Assembly: GCA_900550035.1 (NCBI GenBank)
Contig: URQS01000013.1
Location: 1-64,000 of the forward strand
Direction of reading: 5' to 3'
DNA length: 64,000 nt
Source: an uncultured Prevotella sp.
GTDB taxonomy: Bacteria > Bacteroidota > Bacteroidia > Bacteroidales > Bacteroidaceae
How positions within the stretch are numbered: the first letter of the stretch is position 1; each line of letters starts with the position of its first letter. Below the pieces are notes generated by a model. It did not search any database. It saw nothing but the letters and a program-made list of their open reading frames with translations, and was not told where the DNA came from. Below, piece after piece: positions 25,480 to 34,089 of this stretch. The position numbers and the translations under genes are program-made.

Positions 25480-26025
25480 TTACAAATCCGGCTCAAATAT
25501 ACGTTTCATCTCGCGGAAGCGCGCAAGTGTTTCGCCACCGAATTTGCTTAGACTTTTCTCTGCCTGTTCTATTGTTTTCTCGCGGTCGAGACGTGTCTTC
25601 GAGAAGAACTTGTCGGCATAGCAGATGAGTTTCTCCTCAATGGTCTCTGGTTGGAGGTCGTGGTGGGGTAGAGGCAGGTTTTGCGACACGATGTCGTCGA
25701 GCGTAAGTCCGGCTCCGGTGTGTCGTTCGCACACTCGTGCGTAGCTTTCGGGCAGACCCTCGGCGCGCAGCATTTCGGCTCCGCACACGCCGTGTCGTAT
25801 GTATGGCTCGGTGCCGTGGCACTCGATGCCGGGTGCGTCGACACGTACGATTCCTATGTCGTGCAGCATAGCTGCATTGCGTACAAAGTCGGTGTCGATG
25901 TTTAGTTCGGGGTGCATAGCAGCAATCCGTAGCGCACGTTGCGCCACCGATTCGCTATGAGTAAGGAGGATGTGGCGCAGTGCACCGCATCCTCCATAGT
26001 ATTTGTCAATAATCTGTTGGTACAT
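25480..26025 (-). CDS. HD-domain phosphohydrolase family protein
   Basis: A 181-residue soluble protein. The HD signature appears as AAMLHDIGIVRVD near residues 51-63, preceded by HSESVAQRAL (first metal histidine) and followed by RHGVCGAEML and ERHTGAG. This is the HDIG-type metal-dependent phosphohydrolase fold. It resembles the small uncharacterised HDIG proteins of Bacteroidota; the substrate cannot be read from sequence. It sits 10 bp after the carboxyltransferase gene and 25 bp before lptD, so all three are probably one transcript. Confidence 0.85.
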   Translation of the reverse strand: MYQQIIDKYYGGCGALRHILLTHSESVAQRALRIAAMHPELNIDTDFVRNAAMLHDIGIVRVDAPGIECHGTEPYIRHGVCGAEMLRAEGLPESYARVCERHTGAGLTLDDIVSQNLPLPHHDLQPETIEEKLICYADKFFSKTRLDREKTIEQAEKSLSKFGGETLARFREMKRIFEPDL

Positions 26026-26034
26026 ATTTCATGT

Positions 26035-27810
26035 TTACTCGTGCTCACGCTCGATGTAGGCGATAACGTCGCCCTTCGATACCTTTGAGCCGCGCTTTGC
26101 GTTGATTTCAACAATCTTGCCGCCCAAAGCTGCGGGCACTTCAACGAACTCGCCCCAAGGAGCCTGGATGTAGCAAAGTACGTCGCCCTCCTTGTATTCC
26201 TTGCCGATGAACGGCTCAACAGTAGGAGCGCACTCGCCCTCGCCTGAGAATTCCCAGTAGATGTCGCCCTTAACCGGAGCAACGATGGCATCCGCCTTGG
26301 CGTGCTTGTAGGCGCTGAGCTGTTCGGGTGAAAGGTTGGCGCCGAGCTTGGCATCCTTAAGCTTCTGCAGGTCGGCGAGGAAGTTCTTCTTAGCCTGACC
26401 GCTCTTATAGTTGCGATACTGCTCCGGATGCATGGCAAGCTCGAAGAGTTCCTCGTCGTCCTGACCATACTCCCATCCGTTCTCGTCCATCTCCTTGCGG
26501 AAGTCGTCGAGAGCGTCGGTGAGAAGTGTGTGAGCGTCTACGTCGGTGAATTCGCGACCCTGCTTCTGTGCAAGCTCAACGAGCTCTGGGTCAATAGTGC
26601 CAGGAATCTTGCCCGACTTACCGAGAATCATACCCCACATCGACTCGTCCATCATCACGAAGCGGCCCTTGCCCTGCTCGATGGTGAGGAGGTTCATCAG
26701 TGCGATGTTCTTGACATACTGCGAGAACGGTGTCACCAGTGGAGGATAGCCTACGCGCGGCCATACATACTCTACCTCGTCGAAGAGCTTGATGAGCAGG
26801 TCGTCCATAGAGAGCTCGTCCTCGCCCTTCTTCTTGCGTACGTTGTTGATAGTGGTGCGCATACCGCCGAGGTCGGCCATCATTGAGCCCATCATACCGC
26901 CAGGGAGTCCGCAACCGAGCAGAAGCGATGACATAATCTTGTTGCCGGGGTTGATGAAGTAGCCGAGCCATTCGTCGATGAACTCCTGAGTGAGTGCGCG
27001 GGCCTTCATATAAGCCGACATGTTGATTTCGGGAACCTCGAAGCCCTCGTTCTTCAACATGCTGATTACAGAGATAACGTCCGGATGAACCTTGCCCCAT
27101 GACAACGGCTCGATGGCTGTGTCGATGATGTCGGCACCGTTGTTGCACACCTCAAGGATAGAAGCCATTGAGAGGCCAGGACCTGAGTGACCGTGATACT
27201 GGATGATAATTTCAGGATACTTGTCCTTGATCATCTTTGTCAGTTTGCCGAGGAATGCGGGCTGGCCGATACCTGCCATATCCTTCAAGCAGATTTCCTC
27301 TGCACCGGCTGCTATCACCTGGTCAGCGATGTTCATGTAGTATTCCAGTGTGTGAACAGGAGAGTTGGTGATGCACAGTGCACACTGCGGAGTCATACCA
27401 CCTTCCTTGGCCCACTTGATGCTGGGGATGATATTGCGAACGTCGTTCAGTCCGTCGAAGATACGTGTGATGTTGGTACCCTGCTTTGCCTTAACCTTAT
27501 ACATAAGGGCGCGAACGTCGTCGGGCACTGGATACATACGCAAAGCGTTAAGACCACGGTCGAGCATGTGGGTCTTGATGCCTACCTCGTTGAAAGGCTT
27601 GCAGAAGGCGCGCACAGCATCGTTTGGATTCTCGCCGGCGAGAAGGTTTACCTGCTCAAAGGCACCGCCGTTGGTTTCAACACGGGCGAAGCAACCCATC
27701 TCGATGATAACGGGAGCGATGCGCTCCAACTGGTCTTTGCGTGGCTGGAACTTGCCAGAAGACTGCCACATATCTCGATAGACGAGACTGAACTGGATTT
27801 TCTTTTTCAT
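26035..27810 (-). CDS. Carboxyltransferase (oxaloacetate decarboxylase alpha / pyruvate carboxylase B type) with a non-canonical lipoyl domain
   Basis: A 591-residue protein. The N-terminal carboxyltransferase domain (about 4-280) has RDMWQS with metal-ligand Asp13, the carbamylated-lysine motif KDMAG (Lys176) and metal ligands His206 and His208 in QYHGHSGPG. The PYC_OADA domain follows. The last 75 residues form a lipoyl-like fold, but where biotin carriers have AMKM this protein has QAPW (about 549-552). No lysine is available there for biotin. It may act with a separate carrier subunit or use the domain structurally. The enzyme class is clear; the exact reaction is not. Confidence 0.85.
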   Translation of the reverse strand: MKKKIQFSLVYRDMWQSSGKFQPRKDQLERIAPVIIEMGCFARVETNGGAFEQVNLLAGENPNDAVRAFCKPFNEVGIKTHMLDRGLNALRMYPVPDDVRALMYKVKAKQGTNITRIFDGLNDVRNIIPSIKWAKEGGMTPQCALCITNSPVHTLEYYMNIADQVIAAGAEEICLKDMAGIGQPAFLGKLTKMIKDKYPEIIIQYHGHSGPGLSMASILEVCNNGADIIDTAIEPLSWGKVHPDVISVISMLKNEGFEVPEINMSAYMKARALTQEFIDEWLGYFINPGNKIMSSLLLGCGLPGGMMGSMMADLGGMRTTINNVRKKKGEDELSMDDLLIKLFDEVEYVWPRVGYPPLVTPFSQYVKNIALMNLLTIEQGKGRFVMMDESMWGMILGKSGKIPGTIDPELVELAQKQGREFTDVDAHTLLTDALDDFRKEMDENGWEYGQDDEELFELAMHPEQYRNYKSGQAKKNFLADLQKLKDAKLGANLSPEQLSAYKHAKADAIVAPVKGDIYWEFSGEGECAPTVEPFIGKEYKEGDVLCYIQAPWGEFVEVPAALGGKIVEINAKRGSKVSKGDVIAYIEREHE

Positions 27811-27981
27811 CTCTATTATTTTATTATTATAGATTTTTCGTTGATTACCTTATTCTATACACGAAAGAAAATGTCCCGATATGTGCACCGTAAACGTCTG
27901 TGATACATAGGCATAATCTTTCAAATGTGCAAAATTAGGGAAAAAAATCCAAATCATAGGTATTACGGAACGATTTTTAGT

Positions 27982-28013
27982 AATGTTAAGTGTTAAATGT
28001 TAAGTGTTAATGT
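27982..28013. repeat. Heptad-period intergenic repeat
   Basis: AATGTTA, AGTGTTA, AATGTTA and AGTGTTA follow in register at 27982-28009. The array lies in the AT-rich gap 27811-28173, which otherwise holds only a -7-like TAATTTTG on the minus strand (plus 27930-27937), a candidate promoter for the carboxyltransferase operon. Confidence 0.8.
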
Positions 28014-28173
28014 CAAAGTAACAGTGCTATTTGTCAAGGCAAAATGAATGATGGATAACAAACTGAAATGAAATGTTGGTTAAAACTATTTTTTCTGTAT
28101 GCTGTTGAATATTTATATATAATGTTTTCTGATTCCAAATAAAATGTGTATATTTGGAAACAAATATCAATAA

Positions 28174-28437
28174 CTACCAAAAGCTTATGTATATGAAAAA
28201 GTAACGCATGGTAAGCTTGATAACAATGGTATAATCGTATGGGATAAGAATTTTGAAAAACGATATCAATGTAAATCTTATGAAAATGAAAAATGTTTAA
28301 AGTGCAAAAAACTACCTATTTGTATGGGAGTATGTCCTAGAGATTTTATTATAGGAAATACTTATTGTAAATATGATTCTGAAGATATAAACTTGGAGCA
28401 ATCCATAATAAATTACATTAAATATGAGTATGAGTAA
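28174..28437 (+). pseudogene. C-terminal fragment of a radical SAM/SPASM peptide maturase
   Basis: An open stretch of 87 codons without a usable start, behind an in-frame TAA at 28171. It encodes HGKLDNNGIIVWDKNFEKRY and then CKSYENEKCLKCKKLPIC, followed by MGVCPRDF. The Cys spacing CxxCxxxxxCxxxC matches the SPASM domain that binds auxiliary iron-sulfur clusters in RiPP-maturing radical SAM enzymes. The catalytic radical-SAM barrel is missing. The DNA is much richer in A+T than its neighbours, which suggests transfer. Its stop overlaps the start of the next gene by 14 bp. Confidence 0.75.
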
Positions 28438-30520
28438 AAGAATTCGAATTGCTGCATTGGTTTTATTTGCATCATCTAACCTAATGGCACAAGTCCAAGA
28501 AAATGACACGGTAAATGAAAAAGTCATTCAATTGAATGAGGTGATAGTGAAAGGAGTGAAATACATTCCGAAAGGCGATCACACGTTGTTGTTTCTGTCG
28601 AAAAAGAACCGTAACTTCGGTACGAACGCATTGGATGCAGTGTCATCGTTAGGACTCTTCCGAACCACACTTAATGAAACAGAACTCACATCGTTCGACC
28701 ACAAGCAGGTATTCGTCTTAATCAATGGTATTCCTTCCACAGCGTTAGACCTTCGCACCTTCAAGGCCGACGAGGTGAAGAATGTGGAATATTATCCTAT
28801 ACCTCCAGCCCAATACATGGCATTGACAAGTGGGCCGGTGGCAAACATTGTGATGAAGAAAAAGCACAACAAGCTTTATACTGCCTATATAAATACAAGC
28901 AATGCCGTTACTACCGGATTCGGAACCAATCAGGCTAATTTCACCTATGCCGATTCGCTCAATCAAGTTAAGGTTAACTATTTCACCGACTATCGCAACG
29001 TCGGCGACATCAGCCTTGACTCATACTATGATTACGGCAAAGGCAACATGACTCTCTATCGTGGCGATGATAACCGATATAAAGGAAACTATCAATACGT
29101 GCAGACTACCTACCAACGGTTTCAGTCAAGACATCTGTTCAATGCCAACCTCAAATATATATGGAATCCACGCAAGCAGTCGTTTGCATCAGAAATCGAA
29201 ATGCCCGAAATACAGCAGAAAGGAACAAATGTAGACAAGTTGGAAAGCCATTCACGCACCCTCGTGGCAGATTTGTTCTACAATTACTCGTTGGGAAAAC
29301 GACGCTCACTGGCAGTGAATGTTGTAAATACGTTTTCGAAATCAAGTTCCGACCATTTTCTGCAGCAGGAATTCCCTGAGGACATTTCTGGTATGAACTC
29401 ACATATTGACGAAAATATAAAGAACCGCACCTACTCATTCCTCACAAACGTTGCTTATTCCGCCCCTCTCTTAGGCGGTTCGTTCAGTGCGGGAGCCAAA
29501 TATGAGTATCTGCATCTGCGACAGCAATACCTTACTGATACCTATCAGACCACATCCCACACCGGTACGCTCTACACCGGTGTATACTGGAAGGTAAGAG
29601 GAATAACACTATATCCTACATTAGGTCTGTATCAAAACAAACAAATAACAGAATCAGACACCTATAATTCTACGCTTCCTTACTTCCGCCTCTACTCCGA
29701 CTGGTGGGGCAAGAAAGCATGGAAAGGATTCAGTGTGCAACTAACTACCCAAATCAAGATGCAGCGACCTACATCCGGACAGCTCACGACATCTGCAACT
29801 CATATCGACCGTAACTTTATAGCTATGGGTAATCCAAATCTGAAACCATATTGGGAATGGAACAACAACCTGCTGCTTGCCTATTTCTCACCCAATAACG
29901 ATAATCAGATAGTACTACAGTACACGCCAAAATACAGATATCACCCATTCGTCCCCATACTTTCTGTCGACAATAATACTGTCTATTCGCGTCCACAAAA
30001 GATATCCCACTCCTTTGACAATGTGCTTAATCTGTTCGGCTCATGGTATCCAGTGTCATGGTTGGAGTTTTCTCCTTATGTAGAATATTATTATTCCACA
30101 CTCGACACCCCATCACAAGATGTAAGGCTGTCATATTTCCGTACGGGTTGCACTATAACCATTTCGCGCAACAGTTGGGCATTGACACTGGCAGCCAACT
30201 CTCCTACCAAAGAGGTTTCTGGTGATTTGACAATGAGAGGAAGCGCCCAATTTGCCACCACATTCCAATACAAATACAAGGATTGGGCTTTCGGTGCCAA
30301 ATGGAACTACTCGGCACACAACGACTACGTGGAAGGAAAATGCGAAGGCTTCTCGTATAAAGAAAACAAAGACTGGAAACCATTACACGCCATGGTGCGC
30401 CTTACCGCGACATGGTCATTCTCAAAGGGTAAAGCACGCAGACATCAACGCAAGTCGCTTAACAATGAATATACTGACGATGGTCTGACTAACGACAATA
30501 CTCCAAAGATGGCTAATTAA
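28424..30520 (+). CDS. Outer-membrane beta-barrel protein, TonB-receptor-like
   Basis: A 698-residue protein. A signal peptide (about 1-22, ending LMAQ) is followed by a TonB-box-like segment VIQLNEVIVKGVKYIP, a plug-like domain (about 45-145, with VFVLINGIPSTALDLRTFKA) and a barrel of the OMP_b-brl_3 type. It lacks a carboxypeptidase-like domain. The C-terminal end is polar (KARRHQRKSLNNEYTDDG) beyond the last strand. A second ATG at 28430 is possible. The overlap with the maturase remnant suggests that it once belonged to a peptide-modification locus, perhaps as exporter or importer of the peptide. That link is inferred from position. Confidence 0.85.
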   Translation: MSMSKRIRIAALVLFASSNLMAQVQENDTVNEKVIQLNEVIVKGVKYIPKGDHTLLFLSKKNRNFGTNALDAVSSLGLFRTTLNETELTSFDHKQVFVLINGIPSTALDLRTFKADEVKNVEYYPIPPAQYMALTSGPVANIVMKKKHNKLYTAYINTSNAVTTGFGTNQANFTYADSLNQVKVNYFTDYRNVGDISLDSYYDYGKGNMTLYRGDDNRYKGNYQYVQTTYQRFQSRHLFNANLKYIWNPRKQSFASEIEMPEIQQKGTNVDKLESHSRTLVADLFYNYSLGKRRSLAVNVVNTFSKSSSDHFLQQEFPEDISGMNSHIDENIKNRTYSFLTNVAYSAPLLGGSFSAGAKYEYLHLRQQYLTDTYQTTSHTGTLYTGVYWKVRGITLYPTLGLYQNKQITESDTYNSTLPYFRLYSDWWGKKAWKGFSVQLTTQIKMQRPTSGQLTTSATHIDRNFIAMGNPNLKPYWEWNNNLLLAYFSPNNDNQIVLQYTPKYRYHPFVPILSVDNNTVYSRPQKISHSFDNVLNLFGSWYPVSWLEFSPYVEYYYSTLDTPSQDVRLSYFRTGCTITISRNSWALTLAANSPTKEVSGDLTMRGSAQFATTFQYKYKDWAFGAKWNYSAHNDYVEGKCEGFSYKENKDWKPLHAMVRLTATWSFSKGKARRHQRKSLNNEYTDDGLTNDNTPKMAN

Positions 30521-30529
30521 TTTATCTAT

Positions 30530-30573
30530 CATTAGGATTTCTCTGTGTCGTACGGCAAAGAGAAATCCTAATG
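30530..30573. terminator. 15-bp perfect hairpin after the barrel gene
   Basis: CATTAGGATTTCTCT (30530-30544) pairs exactly with AGAGAAATCCTAATG (30559-30573). It lies 10 bp after the stop codon, so it probably ends the transcript, though no clean T run follows. Confidence 0.65.
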
Positions 30574-30585
30574 ACTGATTTGGGT
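30569..30585. repeat. Solo copy of the MITE terminal repeat
   Basis: CTAATGACTGATTTGGG differs in one base from the terminal repeat at 7652-7668, and the match to the left end of that element extends into TTTAT. No partner end was found nearby. It overlaps the right arm of the preceding hairpin. Confidence 0.5.
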
Positions 30586-30665
30586 TTATTGTTATTTATA
30601 TTGTCCGATTTGTAAGGTACGTTGGTATAAAATTCATGATTTTTTATCTTTCATTAAACATTTAC

Positions 30666-30696
30666 TTGCTTCGTATTTGCATTATCACTATATTTG
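30666..30696 (+). promoter_or_regulatory. Predicted promoter of the SusC/SusD/S9 peptidase operon
   Basis: TATATTTG (30689-30696) fits TAnnTTTG, and CTTG (30665-30668) is 20 bp upstream. This leaves a leader of about 90 nt before the SusC start, long enough for regulation. Confidence 0.6.
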
Positions 30697-30791
30697 CGAA
30701 ATAAAATCGAAATATTTGTAAATCAATCCTAAATACTTACAGATACTAACTGAATCCTCATTATTAATACTAATTTATAGAGAGAGAGCTT

Positions 30792-33700
30792 ATGGAAAAA
30801 AGATTAGCATTTTTAATTCTTTGCTTCGCCAGCTTATTGTTTGGGGGGGGTAAAGCGATGGCTCAATCCGTTATTACGGGTACAGTACTTTCGATTGAAG
30901 ACGAGACTCCTGTTGTAGGGGCGTCTGTTAAAGTTCAAGGCACCAATGATGGGGCTGTTACCGACATGTATGGTCGGTTCAGTCTTAAGAATGTTAAGTC
31001 AGGTACAAAACTTGTAATTTCATACATCGGTATGAAGTCAAGAACTGTTATGGCTCGCCAGAACATGCGTGTAATACTTGAAAATGACTCTAAGGCTCTT
31101 GATGAAGTGTTGGTGCAGGTGGCGTATGGTGCTGCCAAGAAGTCGACACTTACCGGTGCGGTATCGCAGGTAGACAGCAAGCAGATTGAGGTTCGACCGG
31201 TGTCGAGCGTTACTTCTGCTCTTGAGGGTTCTACTTCGGGTGTTCAGATTAACAGTACATACGGTCAGCCGGGTTCAGAGGCTACAATCCGTATTCGTGG
31301 ATTTGGCACCGTCAATGGTTCTTCAAGTCCTCTCTATGTGCTCGACGGTGTACCTTTCGGTGGAAACATTTCCGATCTTAACTCAAGTGATATTGAGAGT
31401 ATCACAGTGTTGAAGGACGCTGCTTCGTGCGCCCTCTACGGCAACCGTGCTTCTAACGGTGTTATTCTTATCACATCTAAGCGTGGTAAGGGCGACCGTA
31501 TGAGCTTCAACCTGAAGATTAATCAGGGTACATACTCACGTGGTATCAAGGAGTATGACTTGCTCAATGCCAACGAATTTATGGAGACCAACTGGCTGAA
31601 TATGCGCAATGCACGTATTACTGCTGGCGACGATATGGCTACAGCTAATGCTTATGCCACTAACAACCTTATCAAGGAAAGACTTTATCTCAACATCTAC
31701 AACAAGGCTAATGACCAATTGTTCGATGCTAATGGTAAGCTTGTTTCTGATGCACGCATACTCGACGGCTATGCCGAAGACCTTGATTGGTATGACGAGG
31801 CTGTGCGCAGTGGCTATCGTCAGGAGTACAGCTTCAGTGGAAGCCATGCCTCTTCTAAGAGCGACTATTACTTCTCTGTTGGCTATCTTGACGAGAAGGG
31901 TTATGTAACCAATTCTGACTTCAACCGTCTTACAGGTCGTGCTGCTTTGAATTTCCGTCCGAGAAATTGGTTCAATACAGGCTTTACAATTGCGGGTAGC
32001 CACCAGAAGACAAATTCTACAAGCGGTGATGATGCAAATTCTTTCACCAACGTATTTATGTATTGCCGCAATATTTCGCCTATCTATCCTGTACACTTGC
32101 ACAATGCTGACGGTACTTATCGTCTGGACGCATCGGGCAACCGTCAGTTTGACCCCGGACAGTACACAGCTGATGATGGCTCTGTAATACAGACACGTAA
32201 CCAGTATGCCGACCGCCATGTGATTTGGGAGAACCTCTTGAACAAGAGCCGTACATTCCGCAACACTCTTCAGAGTTCTGCATACATGGACTTCAAGTTC
32301 CTCAACGACTTCACATTTACTGTTAAGGGCGAGATGAACGTGCGCAATCAGGAGTATCGCTCATACGACAATGCCATTATCGGTAACGGTAAGGGTAACA
32401 ATGGTCGTTCGTCACGAAGCATTTATCGCTACAAGAACTGGACTTTCCAACAGCAGCTCAACTGGAACCACAAGTTTGGCGACCACAACGTAAGCGTATT
32501 GCTCGGTCATGAGAACTACAGCTACTTCTATGACTATACATATATTTATAAGACCAATCAGACATTTGAGGGTAAGGACAACCTGAGCAACTTCAACAAC
32601 CTGACATCGGGCGACGGCTACAGCGACCGTTATCGTACAGAGAGCTATCTGGGTCGTGTACGCTATGACTATAAGGAGAAGTACAATCTTGAGGCTTCGT
32701 TCCGTCGCGACGGTTCGTCACGCTTCCATAAGGACAGCCGCTGGGGTAACTTCGGCAGTATCGGTGCCAACTGGGTTATCTCTAAGGAGGAATTCATGAA
32801 GCCAATAGAATGGGTCGACAACTTGAAGATACGTGCCGACTACGGTTTGGTAGGTAATGACGCAGGTGCTGGCTACTACTCTTATTTGGCACTCTATGCA
32901 GCCGATCAGAACCACAACAGCGGTGCATATTATCTTACACAGCTTGCTAATTCCGAACTTAAGTGGGAGACAGGACAGTCGTTTGGTTTTGGTGTTGATG
33001 CTCGTCTTTTCAACCGTTGGAACATCAGTGTTGAATACTTCGACAAGCGCAACAAGGACCTTCTCTTCGACGTATATCTGCCTCTGTCAGCAGGTGCTAC
33101 ATCTTCAAGCTCGGCAGAAGCTACTATCACCAAGAACTTGGGCGTGATTTCTAACCGAGGAATCGAGATCAATACCGATGTCGATATTTACAAGAGTCGT
33201 GATTGGACTGTTAACTTCGCAACCAATGCTTCGTTCATCAAGAATAAGATTATCGAGTTGCCAGAGCAGAACAAGGATGGTATCATCTCTGGAGCACAGA
33301 AGATTATTGAGGGCAAGAGCCGTTACGAGTTCTATACTTACACATACGTAGGTGTCGACCAGATGACAGGTAACTCTCTGTACAAGGCAAACCTTGAGGA
33401 CTACTGCGTTAAGGCAGCCGACGGAACTGTAATCGGCAACCCCAAAGGCAGTGACATCACCTCGAAGACCGTTCATATCGGCGATAAGTACTATGTGAAC
33501 AACACTACATATGCCATTAAGGAATTCCAAGGCTCAGCCATTCCTAAGGTATACGGCAGTTTCACACCGTCTGTAAGATTCCGCGACCTTACCCTGTCGG
33601 CTATGTTCACTTATTCATTGGGTGGCAAGATATATGATGGTGTATATGCAGGACTTATGGCTACAGGTACTTCAGCCCATAACAACCACAAGGATATCCT

Positions 33701-34058
33701 TAACTCTTGGAATGGTGTTCCTGAAGGCATGACTGAAGATTCGCCCAACCGTATATGGTATGGTGGCATTCCGCAAGTCAACAGTACTACAAGCTCTGAC
33801 AACAACGGAACATCTTCAAGATGGATTACCAGTGCCAACTATATTGTATTGAAGAACATCAATATGAGCTACTCATTGCCAAAGGCATGGGTTAAAGCTC
33901 TTACCCTTGAGTCGGTACGCTTCAACTTCGCTTGCGAGAATGCTTTCACCAGCACCAAGCGTAGAGGTCTCAACCCGCAGCAGGGATTCAGCGGTTTCCA
34001 GTACAACTATCTTGTGACACCACGCGTGTTCACAGTTGGTCTGGATGTTAAGTTCTAA
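30792..34058 (+). CDS. SusC/RagA family TonB-dependent receptor with poly-G tract in the signal sequence
   Basis: A 1088-residue complete SusC protein. The signal peptide (about 1-25, ending KAMAQ) is followed by the CarboxypepD_reg-like domain (about 26-105), the plug (about 110-225, with YVLDGVPFGGNISDLNSSDI and ITVLKDAASCALYGNRASNG) and a 22-strand barrel ending FTVGLDVKF. The gene contains a run of eight G at 30843-30850 inside the signal-peptide codons, so loss or gain of one base would switch it off. It is followed after 31 bp by its SusD partner and then by an S9 peptidase. Peptide uptake is the most likely role. Confidence 0.95.
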   Translation: MEKRLAFLILCFASLLFGGGKAMAQSVITGTVLSIEDETPVVGASVKVQGTNDGAVTDMYGRFSLKNVKSGTKLVISYIGMKSRTVMARQNMRVILENDSKALDEVLVQVAYGAAKKSTLTGAVSQVDSKQIEVRPVSSVTSALEGSTSGVQINSTYGQPGSEATIRIRGFGTVNGSSSPLYVLDGVPFGGNISDLNSSDIESITVLKDAASCALYGNRASNGVILITSKRGKGDRMSFNLKINQGTYSRGIKEYDLLNANEFMETNWLNMRNARITAGDDMATANAYATNNLIKERLYLNIYNKANDQLFDANGKLVSDARILDGYAEDLDWYDEAVRSGYRQEYSFSGSHASSKSDYYFSVGYLDEKGYVTNSDFNRLTGRAALNFRPRNWFNTGFTIAGSHQKTNSTSGDDANSFTNVFMYCRNISPIYPVHLHNADGTYRLDASGNRQFDPGQYTADDGSVIQTRNQYADRHVIWENLLNKSRTFRNTLQSSAYMDFKFLNDFTFTVKGEMNVRNQEYRSYDNAIIGNGKGNNGRSSRSIYRYKNWTFQQQLNWNHKFGDHNVSVLLGHENYSYFYDYTYIYKTNQTFEGKDNLSNFNNLTSGDGYSDRYRTESYLGRVRYDYKEKYNLEASFRRDGSSRFHKDSRWGNFGSIGANWVISKEEFMKPIEWVDNLKIRADYGLVGNDAGAGYYSYLALYAADQNHNSGAYYLTQLANSELKWETGQSFGFGVDARLFNRWNISVEYFDKRNKDLLFDVYLPLSAGATSSSSAEATITKNLGVISNRGIEINTDVDIYKSRDWTVNFATNASFIKNKIIELPEQNKDGIISGAQKIIEGKSRYEFYTYTYVGVDQMTGNSLYKANLEDYCVKAADGTVIGNPKGSDITSKTVHIGDKYYVNNTTYAIKEFQGSAIPKVYGSFTPSVRFRDLTLSAMFTYSLGGKIYDGVYAGLMATGTSAHNNHKDILNSWNGVPEGMTEDSPNRIWYGGIPQVNSTTSSDNNGTSSRWITSANYIVLKNINMSYSLPKAWVKALTLESVRFNFACENAFTSTKRRGLNPQQGFSGFQYNYLVTPRVFTVGLDVKF

Positions 34059-34089
34059 TTTTTTTCACTGACATTAAAATCTTGCAACA

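Noticed and set aside
28050..28173. Intact radical SAM gene upstream of the SPASM fragment
   Set aside because: All frames are closed by stops and no CxxxCxxC motif is present, so only a C-terminal fragment remains.
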